Assembly: GCF_009733735.1 (NCBI RefSeq) | Contig: NZ_WNJP01000011.1 | Coordinates: forward strand, 1-36,815 | DNA length: 36,815 bases | From: Sandarakinorhabdus oryzae | GTDB lineage: Bacteria; Pseudomonadota; Alphaproteobacteria; Sphingomonadales; Sphingomonadaceae | Reading direction: 5' to 3' | Part shown: positions 1 through 9,913 of the stretch, in pieces | How positions within the stretch are numbered: position 1 is the stretch's first letter | Layout of the letters: every line of letters begins with the position of its first letter | Program-made: the position numbers and the translations under genes | The notes under the pieces: generated by a model | Seen by the model: only the letters and a program-made list of their open reading frames with translations | What the model was told of the DNA's origin: nothing | Database searches by the model: none

Positions 1-1104
1 CCCCGGCCCACCGCGCGGCATTTCCGTCCACCCGCCGGACACCGCGGCCACCGGTTCGGCCACGAAGGCCGCCAGCGCCGCCCCCGAAACCTGGGTGCTG
101 GCGCGGTGCCCGGCCTCGTCCAGCGCCCGGCGCAGGCCCGACACGATCATCCCGCGCACCTGGGCGGCATCGCGGAATCGCACCTCGGTCTTGGCGGGGT
201 GGACATTCACATCGACAAAATCGGACGGCACGGCGAGGAACAGCGCCACCACCGGATGGCGATCGCGGGCCAGCAGATCCTGATAGGCCCCGCGCAGGGC
301 GCCCACCAGCAGGCGATCCTTCACAGGCCTTTGATTCACAAACAGATATTGGTGATCGGAAACACCGCGATTCCAGGTTGGTAGGCCCGCCAGGCCAGCC
401 AGATGCAGGCCTTCGCGTTCCAGATCCACCGCCACCGCATTGCTGGCAAAATCCGGGCCGATGATCGCCGCCAGCCGCGCCAGCGTCGATTGTGGGCTGG
501 CATCGGGTAGCGGCGGCAGGTTCAGGAGGCGGCGGCCCTCCTGTTCGACCACGAAGCCCACCTCTGGCCGCGCCATCGCCAGCCGCCGGATATGGTCGAG
601 ACAGGCAGCCAGCTCGGAACGCGGTGATTTCAAGAACTTGCGCCGGGCCGGGACCTGGGCGAACAGGCCTTCGACGCGCGCCACCGTGCCCGGCGCCGCG
701 CTGGCCGGGCCGTCGTGCACCACCCGGCCATTGTCCAGCACCAGCCGCCAGCCCTCACCCTCGGCCGGCCGGCTGGTCAGCGACAGCGTGGCAACCGACC
801 CGATCGACGGCAGCGCCTCGCCGCGAAAGCCCATGGTATCAATGGCTTGCAGATCCTCGTCGGGCAGTTTCGAGGTGGCATGCCGCTCCACCGCCAGCCG
901 CAACTGATCGGGCGCCATGCCGATGCCGTCATCGGCCACTTCCAGGCCATCGATACCGCCGTTGACCAACGTCACCCGGATCCGCCGGGCGCCGGCATCC
1001 AGCGCATTTTCCACCAGTTCCTTGGCAGCACTGGCCGGCCGCTCCACCACCTCGCCGGCGGCGATGCGGTTGATCAGCGTTTCAGGCAGGCGACGAATGG
1101 GCAC
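1..1104 (-). CDS. mutL: DNA mismatch repair protein MutL, N-terminal part (cut by window start)
   Basis: MutL couples mismatch recognition by MutS to strand removal in methyl-independent or methyl-directed repair. The 368 visible residues contain the GHKL ATPase core: ELVENALDAG (E29 and N33, the same numbering as the well-known MutL family), the DDGIGM Mg/ATP-loop motif and GFRGEALPSI, followed by the transducer domain with FVNQRPV and the DVNVHPAK signature with its ATP-contacting lysine. I chose the GTG start because an in-frame TAA lies only four codons upstream and the protein then begins MPIRRLPETL, as MutL proteins do. The C-terminal dimerisation domain lies outside the window, so the presence of an endonuclease motif cannot be judged. 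It is divergent from mreB across about 156 bases. Confidence 0.96.
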   Translation of the reverse strand, partial: MPIRRLPETLINRIAAGEVVERPASAAKELVENALDAGARRIRVTLVNGGIDGLEVADDGIGMAPDQLRLAVERHATSKLPDEDLQAIDTMGFRGEALPSIGSVATLSLTSRPAEGEGWRLVLDNGRVVHDGPASAAPGTVARVEGLFAQVPARRKFLKSPRSELAACLDHIRRLAMARPEVGFVVEQEGRRLLNLPPLPDASPQSTLARLAAIIGPDFASNAVAVDLEREGLHLAGLAGLPTWNRGVSDHQYLFVNQRPVKDRLLVGALRGAYQDLLARDRHPVVALFLAVPSDFVDVNVHPAKTEVRFRDAAQVRGMIVSGLRRALDEAGHRASTQVSGAALAAFVAEPVAAVSGGWTEMPRGGPG

Positions 1105-1248
1105 CGGCCTGTATTAGGGGCAGTTGGGCGCACTGTCATGTGCTCCCCGTTCCACTTTGGCCTTCACCCTTGCAGAATCGGGCATTCGGGGCCAAAGGCG
1201 GCTGATTGGTCGCGCAGGTTCGCGAATTCCATCCTCATGTCTTGGTAA

Positions 1249-2301
<1,053 letters not shown>

Positions 2302-2323
2302 GCCGGCTCGCACCAGGGGACCC

Positions 2324-3280
2324 ATGGACTGGACTCCCGCCCCTCGCCGACCCACCGCCATCCGGCGGGAGCAGAATCTCGCGCTTGTCTCGGCCGTCAT
2401 TTCGGGCGGCGTCATTGCGGCCGGGTTGATCCTGCTGCTGGTGGCGCGGGTCAATCCCGAAACCGCCGACGGCGTGCGGGCGGCCGCCACCGATATTGTT
2501 GCGCCGGTGTGGTCGGTTGTGCGTGCGCCCATTGATGGCGCGGCCAAGCTGGGCGGCGAATTCAGCGATTATTTTGGCGCCGTTTCGCGGGCTGAGCAAC
2601 TGGAAGCCGAGCTCGACAAGGCCAATGCCCGACTGCGTGCCGCCCGCACCGGCCAGCGCGAACTGCAGCAACTGAAGCGGCTGATGGCCGTGCGCGAGCC
2701 CACCCGCACCGTGGTCGCCACCACCCGCATCGCGGCGGCAACTGCGGGCAGCGTGGCCCGCACCGCCATGCTGGCCGTGGGCGGCGGCGATGGCATCACC
2801 CGCGACATGCCGGTGATCGGCGCGGAAGGCCTGGTCGGCCGCACGTTGGAGGTTGGGCGCTTTTCTGCCCGCGTGCTGCTGATCACCGATCCCTTGAGCC
2901 GGGTGCCGGTCATTGTCGAACGCACCGGCCAGGCCGGCCTTGCCACCGGGCGCAACCTGCCCACCCTGCTGCTGGCCGATCGCATTGGCCCCGATGTGCC
3001 GTTGGTGGTGGGCGATCGCATCGTCACCTCAGGCGATGGCGGGGTCTATCCGCCCGGCGTGCCAGTGGGTGTGGTGGTCGATCCGCGCAGCGATGGCCCG
3101 ATCATCCGCCCAGCCGCCAGCCCGCTCGGCGGCGGCTTTGTCACGGTGGAAAAGGCGTGGCTGCCGATTCCCGATACCAGCCCCAAGGGCCCGGTGTTCG
3201 ATGCGCCGGTGCCGGTGGAGGCCCGCACCCGCGGCGCCCCGCCACCGCGCCTGCGTGATGCCGAAGCCCCGGCGCAATGA
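2324..3280 (+). CDS. mreC: Cell shape-determining protein MreC
   Basis: MreC is a bitopic periplasmic scaffold that activates PBP2 and links it to MreB. The 318-residue protein shows a basic cytoplasmic start, one membrane segment at about residues 24-46 (AVISGGVIAAGLILLLVA), a coiled coil at about 85-115 (AEQLEAELDKANARLRAAR) and then the beta-barrel MreC domain with the typical stretch GVYPPGVPVGVV. A proline-rich tail follows. An AGGGG ribosome site sits five bases before the ATG. It lies 22 bases behind mreB and only 13 bases before the proposed mreD start, so translation is probably coupled. Confidence 0.95.
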   Translation: MDWTPAPRRPTAIRREQNLALVSAVISGGVIAAGLILLLVARVNPETADGVRAAATDIVAPVWSVVRAPIDGAAKLGGEFSDYFGAVSRAEQLEAELDKANARLRAARTGQRELQQLKRLMAVREPTRTVVATTRIAAATAGSVARTAMLAVGGGDGITRDMPVIGAEGLVGRTLEVGRFSARVLLITDPLSRVPVIVERTGQAGLATGRNLPTLLLADRIGPDVPLVVGDRIVTSGDGGVYPPGVPVGVVVDPRSDGPIIRPAASPLGGGFVTVEKAWLPIPDTSPKGPVFDAPVPVEARTRGAPPPRLRDAEAPAQ

Positions 3281-3293
3281 CGCCGTATCGCCC

Positions 3294-3854
3294 GTGATCG
3301 CCACGCCGCCGCCCCCTGCCCTGCTGATGACTCCGGCCGAACGCCGGCGCTGGCTGCTGTCGACGTGGCGCTATGCCGTGCCGGCGCTGGCCAGCATGAT
3401 GCTGCTGGTGCTGATGCTGGCGCCACTGCCCTTGAGCGTGCCGGCCATGCCGCACCTGGCGCTGATGGGCGTGCTGGTGTGGGCGATGCTGCAGCCGGCG
3501 CTGATGCCGCCCTGGCTGGCCTTCTGTATCGGCGCGCTGGCGGATCTGCTGTTCGGCGTGCCGCTCGGCGTCAATGCCACGCTGTTCGCCATCGCCACCG
3601 GGGTAATGCGCCTGTCGGGCCGGCTGTTCGGCCGCCATGGCAGCGGCTTTGACTGGCTGCTGGTCGCTGCCGTGCTGTTCGGCTTCCTGCTGCTCACCGG
3701 GCCGTTGATGGCACTGGCTGGCCGGCCGACGCCGGTGCTGCCGCTGCTCTGGCAATGGCTGACCAGCGTGATGGCCTGGCCGCTGGTGGCGCGGGGGTGC
3801 GCCGCCGTACAGCGCCGGCTGGCGGCGACGGCACCGCTCTGGCGCCATGGATGA
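3294..3854 (+). CDS. mreD: Rod shape-determining membrane protein MreD
   Basis: MreD is the small integral membrane partner of MreC and RodA in the elongasome. From the proposed GTG start the product has 186 residues with four or five hydrophobic segments, for example YAVPALASMMLLVLMLAPL, LALMGVLVWAMLQPAL, WLAFCIGALADLLFGVPLG and LLVAAVLFGFLLLTGPL. The ADLLFGVPLGVNA stretch is the conserved MreD core. A later in-frame ATG at 3327 would give 175 residues; neither start has a clear ribosome site, so the start is uncertain. The 3' end overlaps the mrdA start by 8 bases, which supports translational coupling. Confidence 0.9.
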   Translation: MIATPPPPALLMTPAERRRWLLSTWRYAVPALASMMLLVLMLAPLPLSVPAMPHLALMGVLVWAMLQPALMPPWLAFCIGALADLLFGVPLGVNATLFAIATGVMRLSGRLFGRHGSGFDWLLVAAVLFGFLLLTGPLMALAGRPTPVLPLLWQWLTSVMAWPLVARGCAAVQRRLAATAPLWRHG

Positions 3855-5835
3855 TCCTGTCCGCCGCATGGAATTTTCGCGCCGTGCCCTGCTCTTGGGC
3901 GCGGGCATGGCCACAACCGGCGCGGTGCTGGCCGGGCGCATGGCCTGGCTCGCCGTGTTCGAAGGCGAACGTTACCAGCTGAAAGCGCAGGAAAATCGCG
4001 TGCAGGATCGGCTGATCCCGCCGCGCCGGGGCTGGATCGTCGATCGCGGCGGCAAGCCGATCGCACTCAACCGCCCGGATTATCGGCTGGAACTGCGTCC
4101 GGCCGAGGTGGAAAATCTCGATGCCGCGCTGATCGCCATTCGCGGCGTCATCGATCTCGATGTCGGCGAGGAACTGCGCATCCGCGATGATTGCGCCAGC
4201 CAGCCCAGTTTCATGCCGGTGGTGGTGCGCCAGAACCTGACCTGGCCGGAATTCACCGCCTGCAATGTGCGCCTCGCCACCCTGCCCGGCGTCACCCCGG
4301 TGCAGAGCTTCTCGCGCTTCTATCCGGAGGGCGAGCGCTTTGCGCATCTCATCGGCTATGTCGGCGCACCAACGCCGGAGCAATATCGGGAGGACAGGAA
4401 CCCGCTGCTCATCTACCCCGGCTTCCGCATCGGCAAGGATGGCATTGAACGTCACGAAGACAAGCGCCTGCGCGGGGTCGCAGGATCATCGCGGGTGGAA
4501 GTGACGGCGCGCGGCGAACTGGTGCGCGAACTGGGCACCGAGGCAGACCGGCCCGGCGACACGCTGCGTCTCACCATCAACCGCGACTTGCAGAACTACG
4601 CCGCGCGCCGGCTCGGCGACAATTCGGCCAGCGTCATCGTCATGGACTGCATCACGGGCGACGTGCTCTGCATGGTCTCGATGCCGGCCTATGATCCCAA
4701 CATCTTCTCGCGCCGTGTGCCGGCGAAATTGTGGAACGCCCTGCAGACGGATGACCATACGCCGCTTTTGAACAAGAGCGCGATGGGGCTTTACCCGCCC
4801 GGTTCAACCTTCAAGATGGTGAGCACGCTCGCCGCGCTCGAGGCTGGCATCGATCCGGGCGAGACGGTCGGCTGTTCGGGCGCCTATCGGCTGGGCAACA
4901 ATGTCTGGCACTGTCACGCCCGGCGCGGCCATGGCGGGGTCAACATGCACCGCGCCCTGCCGCTTTCGTGCGACATCTATTTCTACACAATGGGGCGCCG
5001 GGTGGGCATCGATGCCATCGCCGCCATGGCCCGACGGCTTGGCCTTGGTCAGGAATATCCGCTGCCGCTGCCCGGCCAGGCCAGCGGCATCGTGCCCGAC
5101 AAGGCGTGGAAGCAGCGCAGGTACAAGCAGGCCTGGCGCGAAGGCGAGACGCTCAACGCTGCCATCGGCCAGGGCTATATCATCACCAACCCGCTGCAAT
5201 TGGCGGTGATGACGGCGCGGCTGGCCAGCGGCCGCGAAGTGATGCCGCGCCTGATCGCTGACGGAAAGGCGCCGGAATTCCCCTCCCTGGGCATCCCGGA
5301 ATCGCATCTGGCCATCGTGCGACAGGGCATGATCGACGTCGTCAACGCCGGCTTCGGCACGGCGCGGGCCGCGCGCAGCCCGATTGCCGATCTGATGTTC
5401 GCTGGCAAGACCGGCACCGCCCAGGTGCGCCGCATTTCGGCGGCCGAGCGCAAGCGCGGCGTCATCCGCAACGAGGCGCTGCCGTGGAAGCAGCGCGACC
5501 ATGCCCTGTTCGTCGCCTTTGCCCCGGCCGATGCCCCGCGCTATGCCTGTTCGGTGATCCTGGAACATGGCATTGCCGGTGGCAAATATGCCGCCCCCAT
5601 CGCACGCGACGTGCTGAGCTTCCTGTTCGAGCCGGAACGGGCCCTGGCCGTACTGCCACCGATCGAGGCCGAGGCCGCCCGCGCCCGCGCCGCCCGGGAA
5701 GCCAGCGAGGCCGCCGCCAGCATCGCCACCGAAACCCGCCAGATGATGCCAAGCTGGCTCAAGCTCGACATCCAGCCGCCGCAGTTCGAGATCGAAGATC
5801 CGGACGCGCCGCAACCCCCGCGCGAGCCGGAGTAA
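3847..5835 (+). CDS. mrdA: Peptidoglycan D,D-transpeptidase PBP2
   Basis: PBP2 cross-links new lateral-wall peptidoglycan with RodA as its glycosyltransferase partner. The 662-residue protein has one N-terminal membrane anchor at about residues 14-38, a PBP dimerisation (pedestal) domain, and a transpeptidase domain with all three penicillin-binding motifs: S-x-x-K as GSTFK (Ser320 is the predicted acyl-enzyme serine), S-x-D as SCD at residue 374, and KTG at 521-523. The tail after about residue 600 is rich in Ala/Arg/Glu with low complexity and ends in a proline-rich stretch, an extension beyond the shorter enterobacterial enzymes. The start overlaps the mreD stop. rodA begins 5 bases after the stop. 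Confidence 0.96.
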   Translation: MDDPVRRMEFSRRALLLGAGMATTGAVLAGRMAWLAVFEGERYQLKAQENRVQDRLIPPRRGWIVDRGGKPIALNRPDYRLELRPAEVENLDAALIAIRGVIDLDVGEELRIRDDCASQPSFMPVVVRQNLTWPEFTACNVRLATLPGVTPVQSFSRFYPEGERFAHLIGYVGAPTPEQYREDRNPLLIYPGFRIGKDGIERHEDKRLRGVAGSSRVEVTARGELVRELGTEADRPGDTLRLTINRDLQNYAARRLGDNSASVIVMDCITGDVLCMVSMPAYDPNIFSRRVPAKLWNALQTDDHTPLLNKSAMGLYPPGSTFKMVSTLAALEAGIDPGETVGCSGAYRLGNNVWHCHARRGHGGVNMHRALPLSCDIYFYTMGRRVGIDAIAAMARRLGLGQEYPLPLPGQASGIVPDKAWKQRRYKQAWREGETLNAAIGQGYIITNPLQLAVMTARLASGREVMPRLIADGKAPEFPSLGIPESHLAIVRQGMIDVVNAGFGTARAARSPIADLMFAGKTGTAQVRRISAAERKRGVIRNEALPWKQRDHALFVAFAPADAPRYACSVILEHGIAGGKYAAPIARDVLSFLFEPERALAVLPPIEAEAARARAAREASEAAASIATETRQMMPSWLKLDIQPPQFEIEDPDAPQPPREPE

Positions 5836-5840
5836 GCGCC

Positions 5841-6950
5841 GTGGACCTGCTCAACGGTCCCTGGCGCCGCGAACTCGGCCGCTTGCCCTGGGGGGTGGTG
5901 CTGCTGGTCTGCGCCATTGCCGGCTTTGGCCTTGTGGTGCTCTATTCGGCTGCCGGCGGCTCGCTGAACCCGTGGGCGCTGAAACAGGGCATCCGCTTTG
6001 CCATCCTGCTGGTGGGTGCGCTGGCGCTGGCGCTGGTGCCGCCGGAACGCTGGCTGGGCTGGGCCTGGCCGATCTATCTCACGCTGCTGGTGGCGCTGGT
6101 CGGCGTCGAGGTCGCCGGCGCCGTGCGTGGCGGCAGCCAGCGCTGGCTCGATATCGGCATCATGCAATTCCAGCCTTCGGAGATGATGAAACTGGCCATC
6201 GTGCTCGTGCTGGCGCGCTATTATCAATATGTGCCCAAGGGCTATGAAAGTCGGCCCGATGTGCTGCTGCCGGCGCTGGCGCTGATCGCCATGCCGGTCG
6301 GGCTGGTGATGCTGCAACCCGATCTGGGCACGGCGCTGTCGATCCTGTTCGGCGGCGTGGTCGTGCTGTTCCTGGCCGGGGTGCGGCTGTGGCTGTTCGG
6401 CACGGCGGCCGCAGCGGTGGCGGCGATGCTGCCCATCGCCTGGAACATGCTGCACGATTATCAGAGGAAGCGCGTGCTGATCTTCCTCGATCCCGAAAGC
6501 GATCCCCGCGGCGCCGGCTATCACATCACCCAGAGCAAGATCGCCATTGGCTCGGGTGGCCTTACCGGCAAGGGATTCCTGGGCGGCACCCAGAGCCACC
6601 TCGATTATCTGCCGGAACTGCACACCGATTTCGCCTTTGCCACAATGGCAGAGGAATGGGGCCTGATGGGCGGGCTCTATGTCATCATTCTCTATGGCAT
6701 GGTGCTTGCCTGGGGCATCCGCACTGCAATGAACGCGAAAAGCCAGTTCCAGCGCCTGCTCAGCCTGGGCCTGATCGCGACCTTGTTCTTCTATCTGGCG
6801 ATCAACATGATGATGGTGATGGGCCTGGCCCCGGTCGTCGGCATCCCATTGCCGCTGATCAGTTGGGGCGGCAGCGCGATGATGACGGTGATGATCCTGC
6901 TCGGCGTCGTCATGGGCATCGCCCGCGCCAACCGGCCCCGACTGGATTGA
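5841..6950 (+). CDS. rodA: Peptidoglycan glycosyltransferase RodA (SEDS family)
   Basis: RodA polymerises lipid II into glycan strands for cell elongation. From the GTG placed 5 bases after mrdA the product has 369 residues, the usual RodA length, with about ten membrane segments. SEDS family signatures are visible: GSQRWLDIG, FQPSEMMKLAIVL, LQPDLGTAL (its aspartate belongs to the catalytic region known for RodA), the SHLDYLPELHTDFAFA stretch, and the C-terminal GLAPVVGIPLPLISWGGSAM. A longer reading frame runs upstream inside mrdA, but its extra residues are Arg/Pro-rich and out of character for the family, so I rejected that start. It is the last gene of the operon; the next feature is the tRNA gene. 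Confidence 0.95.
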   Translation: MDLLNGPWRRELGRLPWGVVLLVCAIAGFGLVVLYSAAGGSLNPWALKQGIRFAILLVGALALALVPPERWLGWAWPIYLTLLVALVGVEVAGAVRGGSQRWLDIGIMQFQPSEMMKLAIVLVLARYYQYVPKGYESRPDVLLPALALIAMPVGLVMLQPDLGTALSILFGGVVVLFLAGVRLWLFGTAAAAVAAMLPIAWNMLHDYQRKRVLIFLDPESDPRGAGYHITQSKIAIGSGGLTGKGFLGGTQSHLDYLPELHTDFAFATMAEEWGLMGGLYVIILYGMVLAWGIRTAMNAKSQFQRLLSLGLIATLFFYLAINMMMVMGLAPVVGIPLPLISWGGSAMMTVMILLGVVMGIARANRPRLD

Positions 6951-7079
6951 GGGGCTGGCTTGGTGCCGACCATCGAGCCGCTGCCCCAAAAAACCGGTTT
7001 ACAACCCCCCACCCCCCTGCTAATCGCCCGCTCCCGACCGGACGGCCTCGCCGCCCGATCCCTCGCCCGATCGGCGAAT

Positions 7080-7155
<76 letters not shown>

Positions 7156-7200
7156 CCTTCTTAATGACTTAGATGTGAGTTGCGGGCATCGCCTACTGGC

Positions 7201-7220
7201 GGGGCATCAATGGGGCACCA
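7201..7220 (+). repeat. Left-end arm-type repeat candidates (GGGGCATCA / GGGGCACCA)
   Basis: Two nine-base words, GGGGCATCA and GGGGCACCA, start 11 bases apart about 45 bases inside attL. GGGGCATCA occurs again at 27236-27244 near attR in the same orientation. One-helical-turn spacing close to the core site fits arm-binding sites for an integrase with an N-terminal arm-binding domain. This is an inference from position and repetition only. Confidence 0.4.
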
Positions 7221-7234
7221 GATCGCGGCAGCAC

Positions 7235-9913
7235 CTAGCTTGCGAACCGCTTCACGATAAAATCCAATCCCATGTTGTCTTGGATCTGATCATGCGGGAT
7301 CAGAGCGTAGCGCCACGGCTTGCCGCCATGTGGCATTCCGTGCTCGCTCGCTTGCTGGCACCACTTTGTGGCCACGTCACGCTTCGCAAGCACATCGCTA
7401 TCTTGCATCTTTGTCGCCATCTTAGGCTCAAGCATAAGGATCTCGATTTCAGTCTCCGCCACAAAGTCCGGAATGTATTCCTGATGATCGCTGCCATCGC
7501 GATAGAACATCTGGAATTGCCCCTTAGCGGGCTTGAACCATTTCAGGCTCTCACGCTCAAGAATGACCGAGAGCTTGCGCTCGGTATCAGACTGGAAACG
7601 GACCGGCGTCAGCAGACACTTGGAGTACCCCCCAAACAGGTAGCGCGCCATGTTGGACTTATCGGCAGGCGGCAACCGATAATCGAGTGGTTCGGTCTTC
7701 TCAGACGTATGGGCCGATGAACGGATTTCGGTGAATCCCTGTTTGACCACCGCCTCATATTCGACCGTGTCATCGATCCAATAATGATTGAGCATTTGCG
7801 CTCGGACAGCGCGGGCAATTACGTCCTGCTCCGCCTGCAACAGCGCCATCAGTTCGTTGTGCTCCATCCGCGAACGGAGATGCTCCACAACCTGTCCCGC
7901 CAGATCATAAAGGAGATCGGCATTGTCATCATACGAAACGTCAGGGAAGTTGATCAGTCCGCTGACGACATAGTCCTCTGGCGTCTTTTCGAGGAAATTG
8001 CCCTGAATGACGCCGATGGTATCCGCCTCATTCCGATCAAGGTAGCGGGCCAGCAAGGCACCATCAGGCGCAACGAGGTTCATGGTCGAAAGGTCCAGCT
8101 TGAAGGGTCGGAATCCTGCCTTCACCTCGCCCTTTGGCATCAGGGATATACGCGGGATGCTGATCGTCTGGTCGATGACCTCAGATGAGGTCTCAGCGGC
8201 AATCTTGGCGAAGTCCGGCGGCGGGACTACGCCTTCCAGCGCCATCTGTTGCGGGCGATATTGGCTCCGCACCTCGCGGACGAGCTTTTCCTGCACATCG
8301 GGTCGGGTTAGATAGCTGATGTCCGGAACTACAGACGGATCACGCGACAGCTTCCGGATCGCCTCATAGGTGAGCTGTGCGACGCGCTGCGTCTCGGCAT
8401 CCTCAAACTTGGGTTTGGGCTGCGTGCCTGCATATTTCGCACCCTCATCGCCCTGCCCCGAAGGCAGGCCCAAGCGCGCAAGAATGGTCGGTGTGGCGAC
8501 AACCGTTACCTTCTTGTGGTCCAATATCTCCTCATCGAGCACTAGCGTGCGCAGCCGAATGGGGGACCTGGGATTGTTCGCTTCGTCCACTATCTCCTGA
8601 AAGCGGTCATGCGCCACGATGTTCAGGCGATCCACCGCTGCAACCCCAGTGCGTTTGCCATATGGCAACCGAAGGCCGCGCCCGATGCTTTGTTCAATCA
8701 GGGTGCGGGCATTGGCGGCGCGAAGCGGCACGATGGTGTAGAGGTTGGTTACGTCCCAGCCCTCTTTCAACATGTTGACGTGGATGACGATTTCGACCGG
8801 GTTGTCGGCGTGCTCCACGGTCAGCAGCTTTTCGACCGTTTCCTCTTCCTTCACGCTCGAATCGACCTGAATCACCTTCTCGGCATAGTTGCCGCCGAAA
8901 AACACGTCGGACTGGATCAGCTTCATCAGTTCCGCCGCATGGGTCGTGTCGCGGGCGATGACGAGGACAAAGGGCTTGACGATCCGCTCGCCATTTTCGC
9001 GGGCATAGGTTTCCAGATCGACCTTCACTCGCTCGTGCAAGCGGATGCCGTCCTCCAGCTTTATCTGTTCGATGCTCGCGGGCGTTTTCCCGGCTGCGAT
9101 GAAGTTCTTGCGCGTGACGACCGCCGGGTCCTTGACGAAGCCATCCTCCATCGCGCGGGCGAGCGGATAGTCGAACACCACATTGCGGAACGGCACCGGC
9201 CCCTTGCTGCCCTCGACAAAGGGCGTCGCGGTCAATTCGAGGCCCATGACCGGGTTCAGCTCGTTGATCGCCCGCATGCCCGCCGTGGCGCGATAGCGGT
9301 GGGATTCATCCATCAGCATGACAAGGTCTTGCTGCTTGGAAAGGTAATCGAAATAACTGTCGCCAAGGGTTTCCTGCATCGAGCGGATGCGCATCTGTTT
9401 GCCGCCGCGCACTTCGCTGGTGATCTTGGAAATGTTGAAGATGTTGATCTTGCAGCGCAGGACATCGTCCAGCAGCGCGCCCCGGCTCTCGTAATTCTCG
9501 CCGGTAATGACCTCGGGGGTCATCACGGAGAATTCGGCAATGCCCTTGAACACATATTTGGGCGTGTTGCGTGTGAAATCCTCGATCAGCTTCTTGTAGA
9601 TCGTAAGGTTAGGCGCAAGCACGAAGAAATTGTTGATGCCGTGCGCGATGTGCAGATAAGCGACGAAGGCCCCCATCAGCCGGGTTTTGCCGACGCCGGT
9701 TGCCAGCGCGAAGCAAAGCGAGGGGAATTCGCGCTCGAAATCAGTCACGCCGGGGAATTCACTGCGGATCGCCTCCAGCGCGGCCTTTAGGTCAGCGCCT
9801 TTGCGGGGCGCGACGATCTCGGTCATCCGGTCGAGGATTTCGAGGCTGCGGCGCTGCGGTGCTCGCAGGCTCAGGCGGTTGCTGATCGCGTTGACATGAC
9901 GGATGTTGCTCAT
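7235..9913 (-). CDS. res: Type III restriction enzyme Res subunit (helicase-nuclease)
   Basis: Res subunits of type III systems use ATP to communicate between two unmethylated sites and then cleave DNA. The 892-residue protein shows a superfamily 2 motor: motif I GVGKT at 73-77, motif II DESH at 202-205, motif III LTATP at 227-231, and a C-terminal motor segment with EQSIGRGLRLPYG as motif VI. Near the C-terminus IPDF (815-816 PD) and LEPK (E829, K831) form a PD-(D/E)XK nuclease signature. A strong GGGGAGG ribosome site precedes the ATG, which overlaps the mod stop as ATGA. It is the last gene of a four-gene overlapping cassette and ends only 80 bases from attL. Confidence 0.92.
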   Translation of the reverse strand: MSNIRHVNAISNRLSLRAPQRRSLEILDRMTEIVAPRKGADLKAALEAIRSEFPGVTDFEREFPSLCFALATGVGKTRLMGAFVAYLHIAHGINNFFVLAPNLTIYKKLIEDFTRNTPKYVFKGIAEFSVMTPEVITGENYESRGALLDDVLRCKINIFNISKITSEVRGGKQMRIRSMQETLGDSYFDYLSKQQDLVMLMDESHRYRATAGMRAINELNPVMGLELTATPFVEGSKGPVPFRNVVFDYPLARAMEDGFVKDPAVVTRKNFIAAGKTPASIEQIKLEDGIRLHERVKVDLETYARENGERIVKPFVLVIARDTTHAAELMKLIQSDVFFGGNYAEKVIQVDSSVKEEETVEKLLTVEHADNPVEIVIHVNMLKEGWDVTNLYTIVPLRAANARTLIEQSIGRGLRLPYGKRTGVAAVDRLNIVAHDRFQEIVDEANNPRSPIRLRTLVLDEEILDHKKVTVVATPTILARLGLPSGQGDEGAKYAGTQPKPKFEDAETQRVAQLTYEAIRKLSRDPSVVPDISYLTRPDVQEKLVREVRSQYRPQQMALEGVVPPPDFAKIAAETSSEVIDQTISIPRISLMPKGEVKAGFRPFKLDLSTMNLVAPDGALLARYLDRNEADTIGVIQGNFLEKTPEDYVVSGLINFPDVSYDDNADLLYDLAGQVVEHLRSRMEHNELMALLQAEQDVIARAVRAQMLNHYWIDDTVEYEAVVKQGFTEIRSSAHTSEKTEPLDYRLPPADKSNMARYLFGGYSKCLLTPVRFQSDTERKLSVILERESLKWFKPAKGQFQMFYRDGSDHQEYIPDFVAETEIEILMLEPKMATKMQDSDVLAKRDVATKWCQQASEHGMPHGGKPWRYALIPHDQIQDNMGLDFIVKRFAS

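Noticed and set aside
5541-6989. Long minus-strand open frame opposite rodA
   Set aside because: The translation is His/Gln/Arg-rich with no hydrophobic core, while the plus strand encodes a complete SEDS protein.
8609-9790. 393-codon plus-strand open frame opposite res
   Set aside because: It runs antisense through the Res motor motifs, has no ribosome site and no known features.
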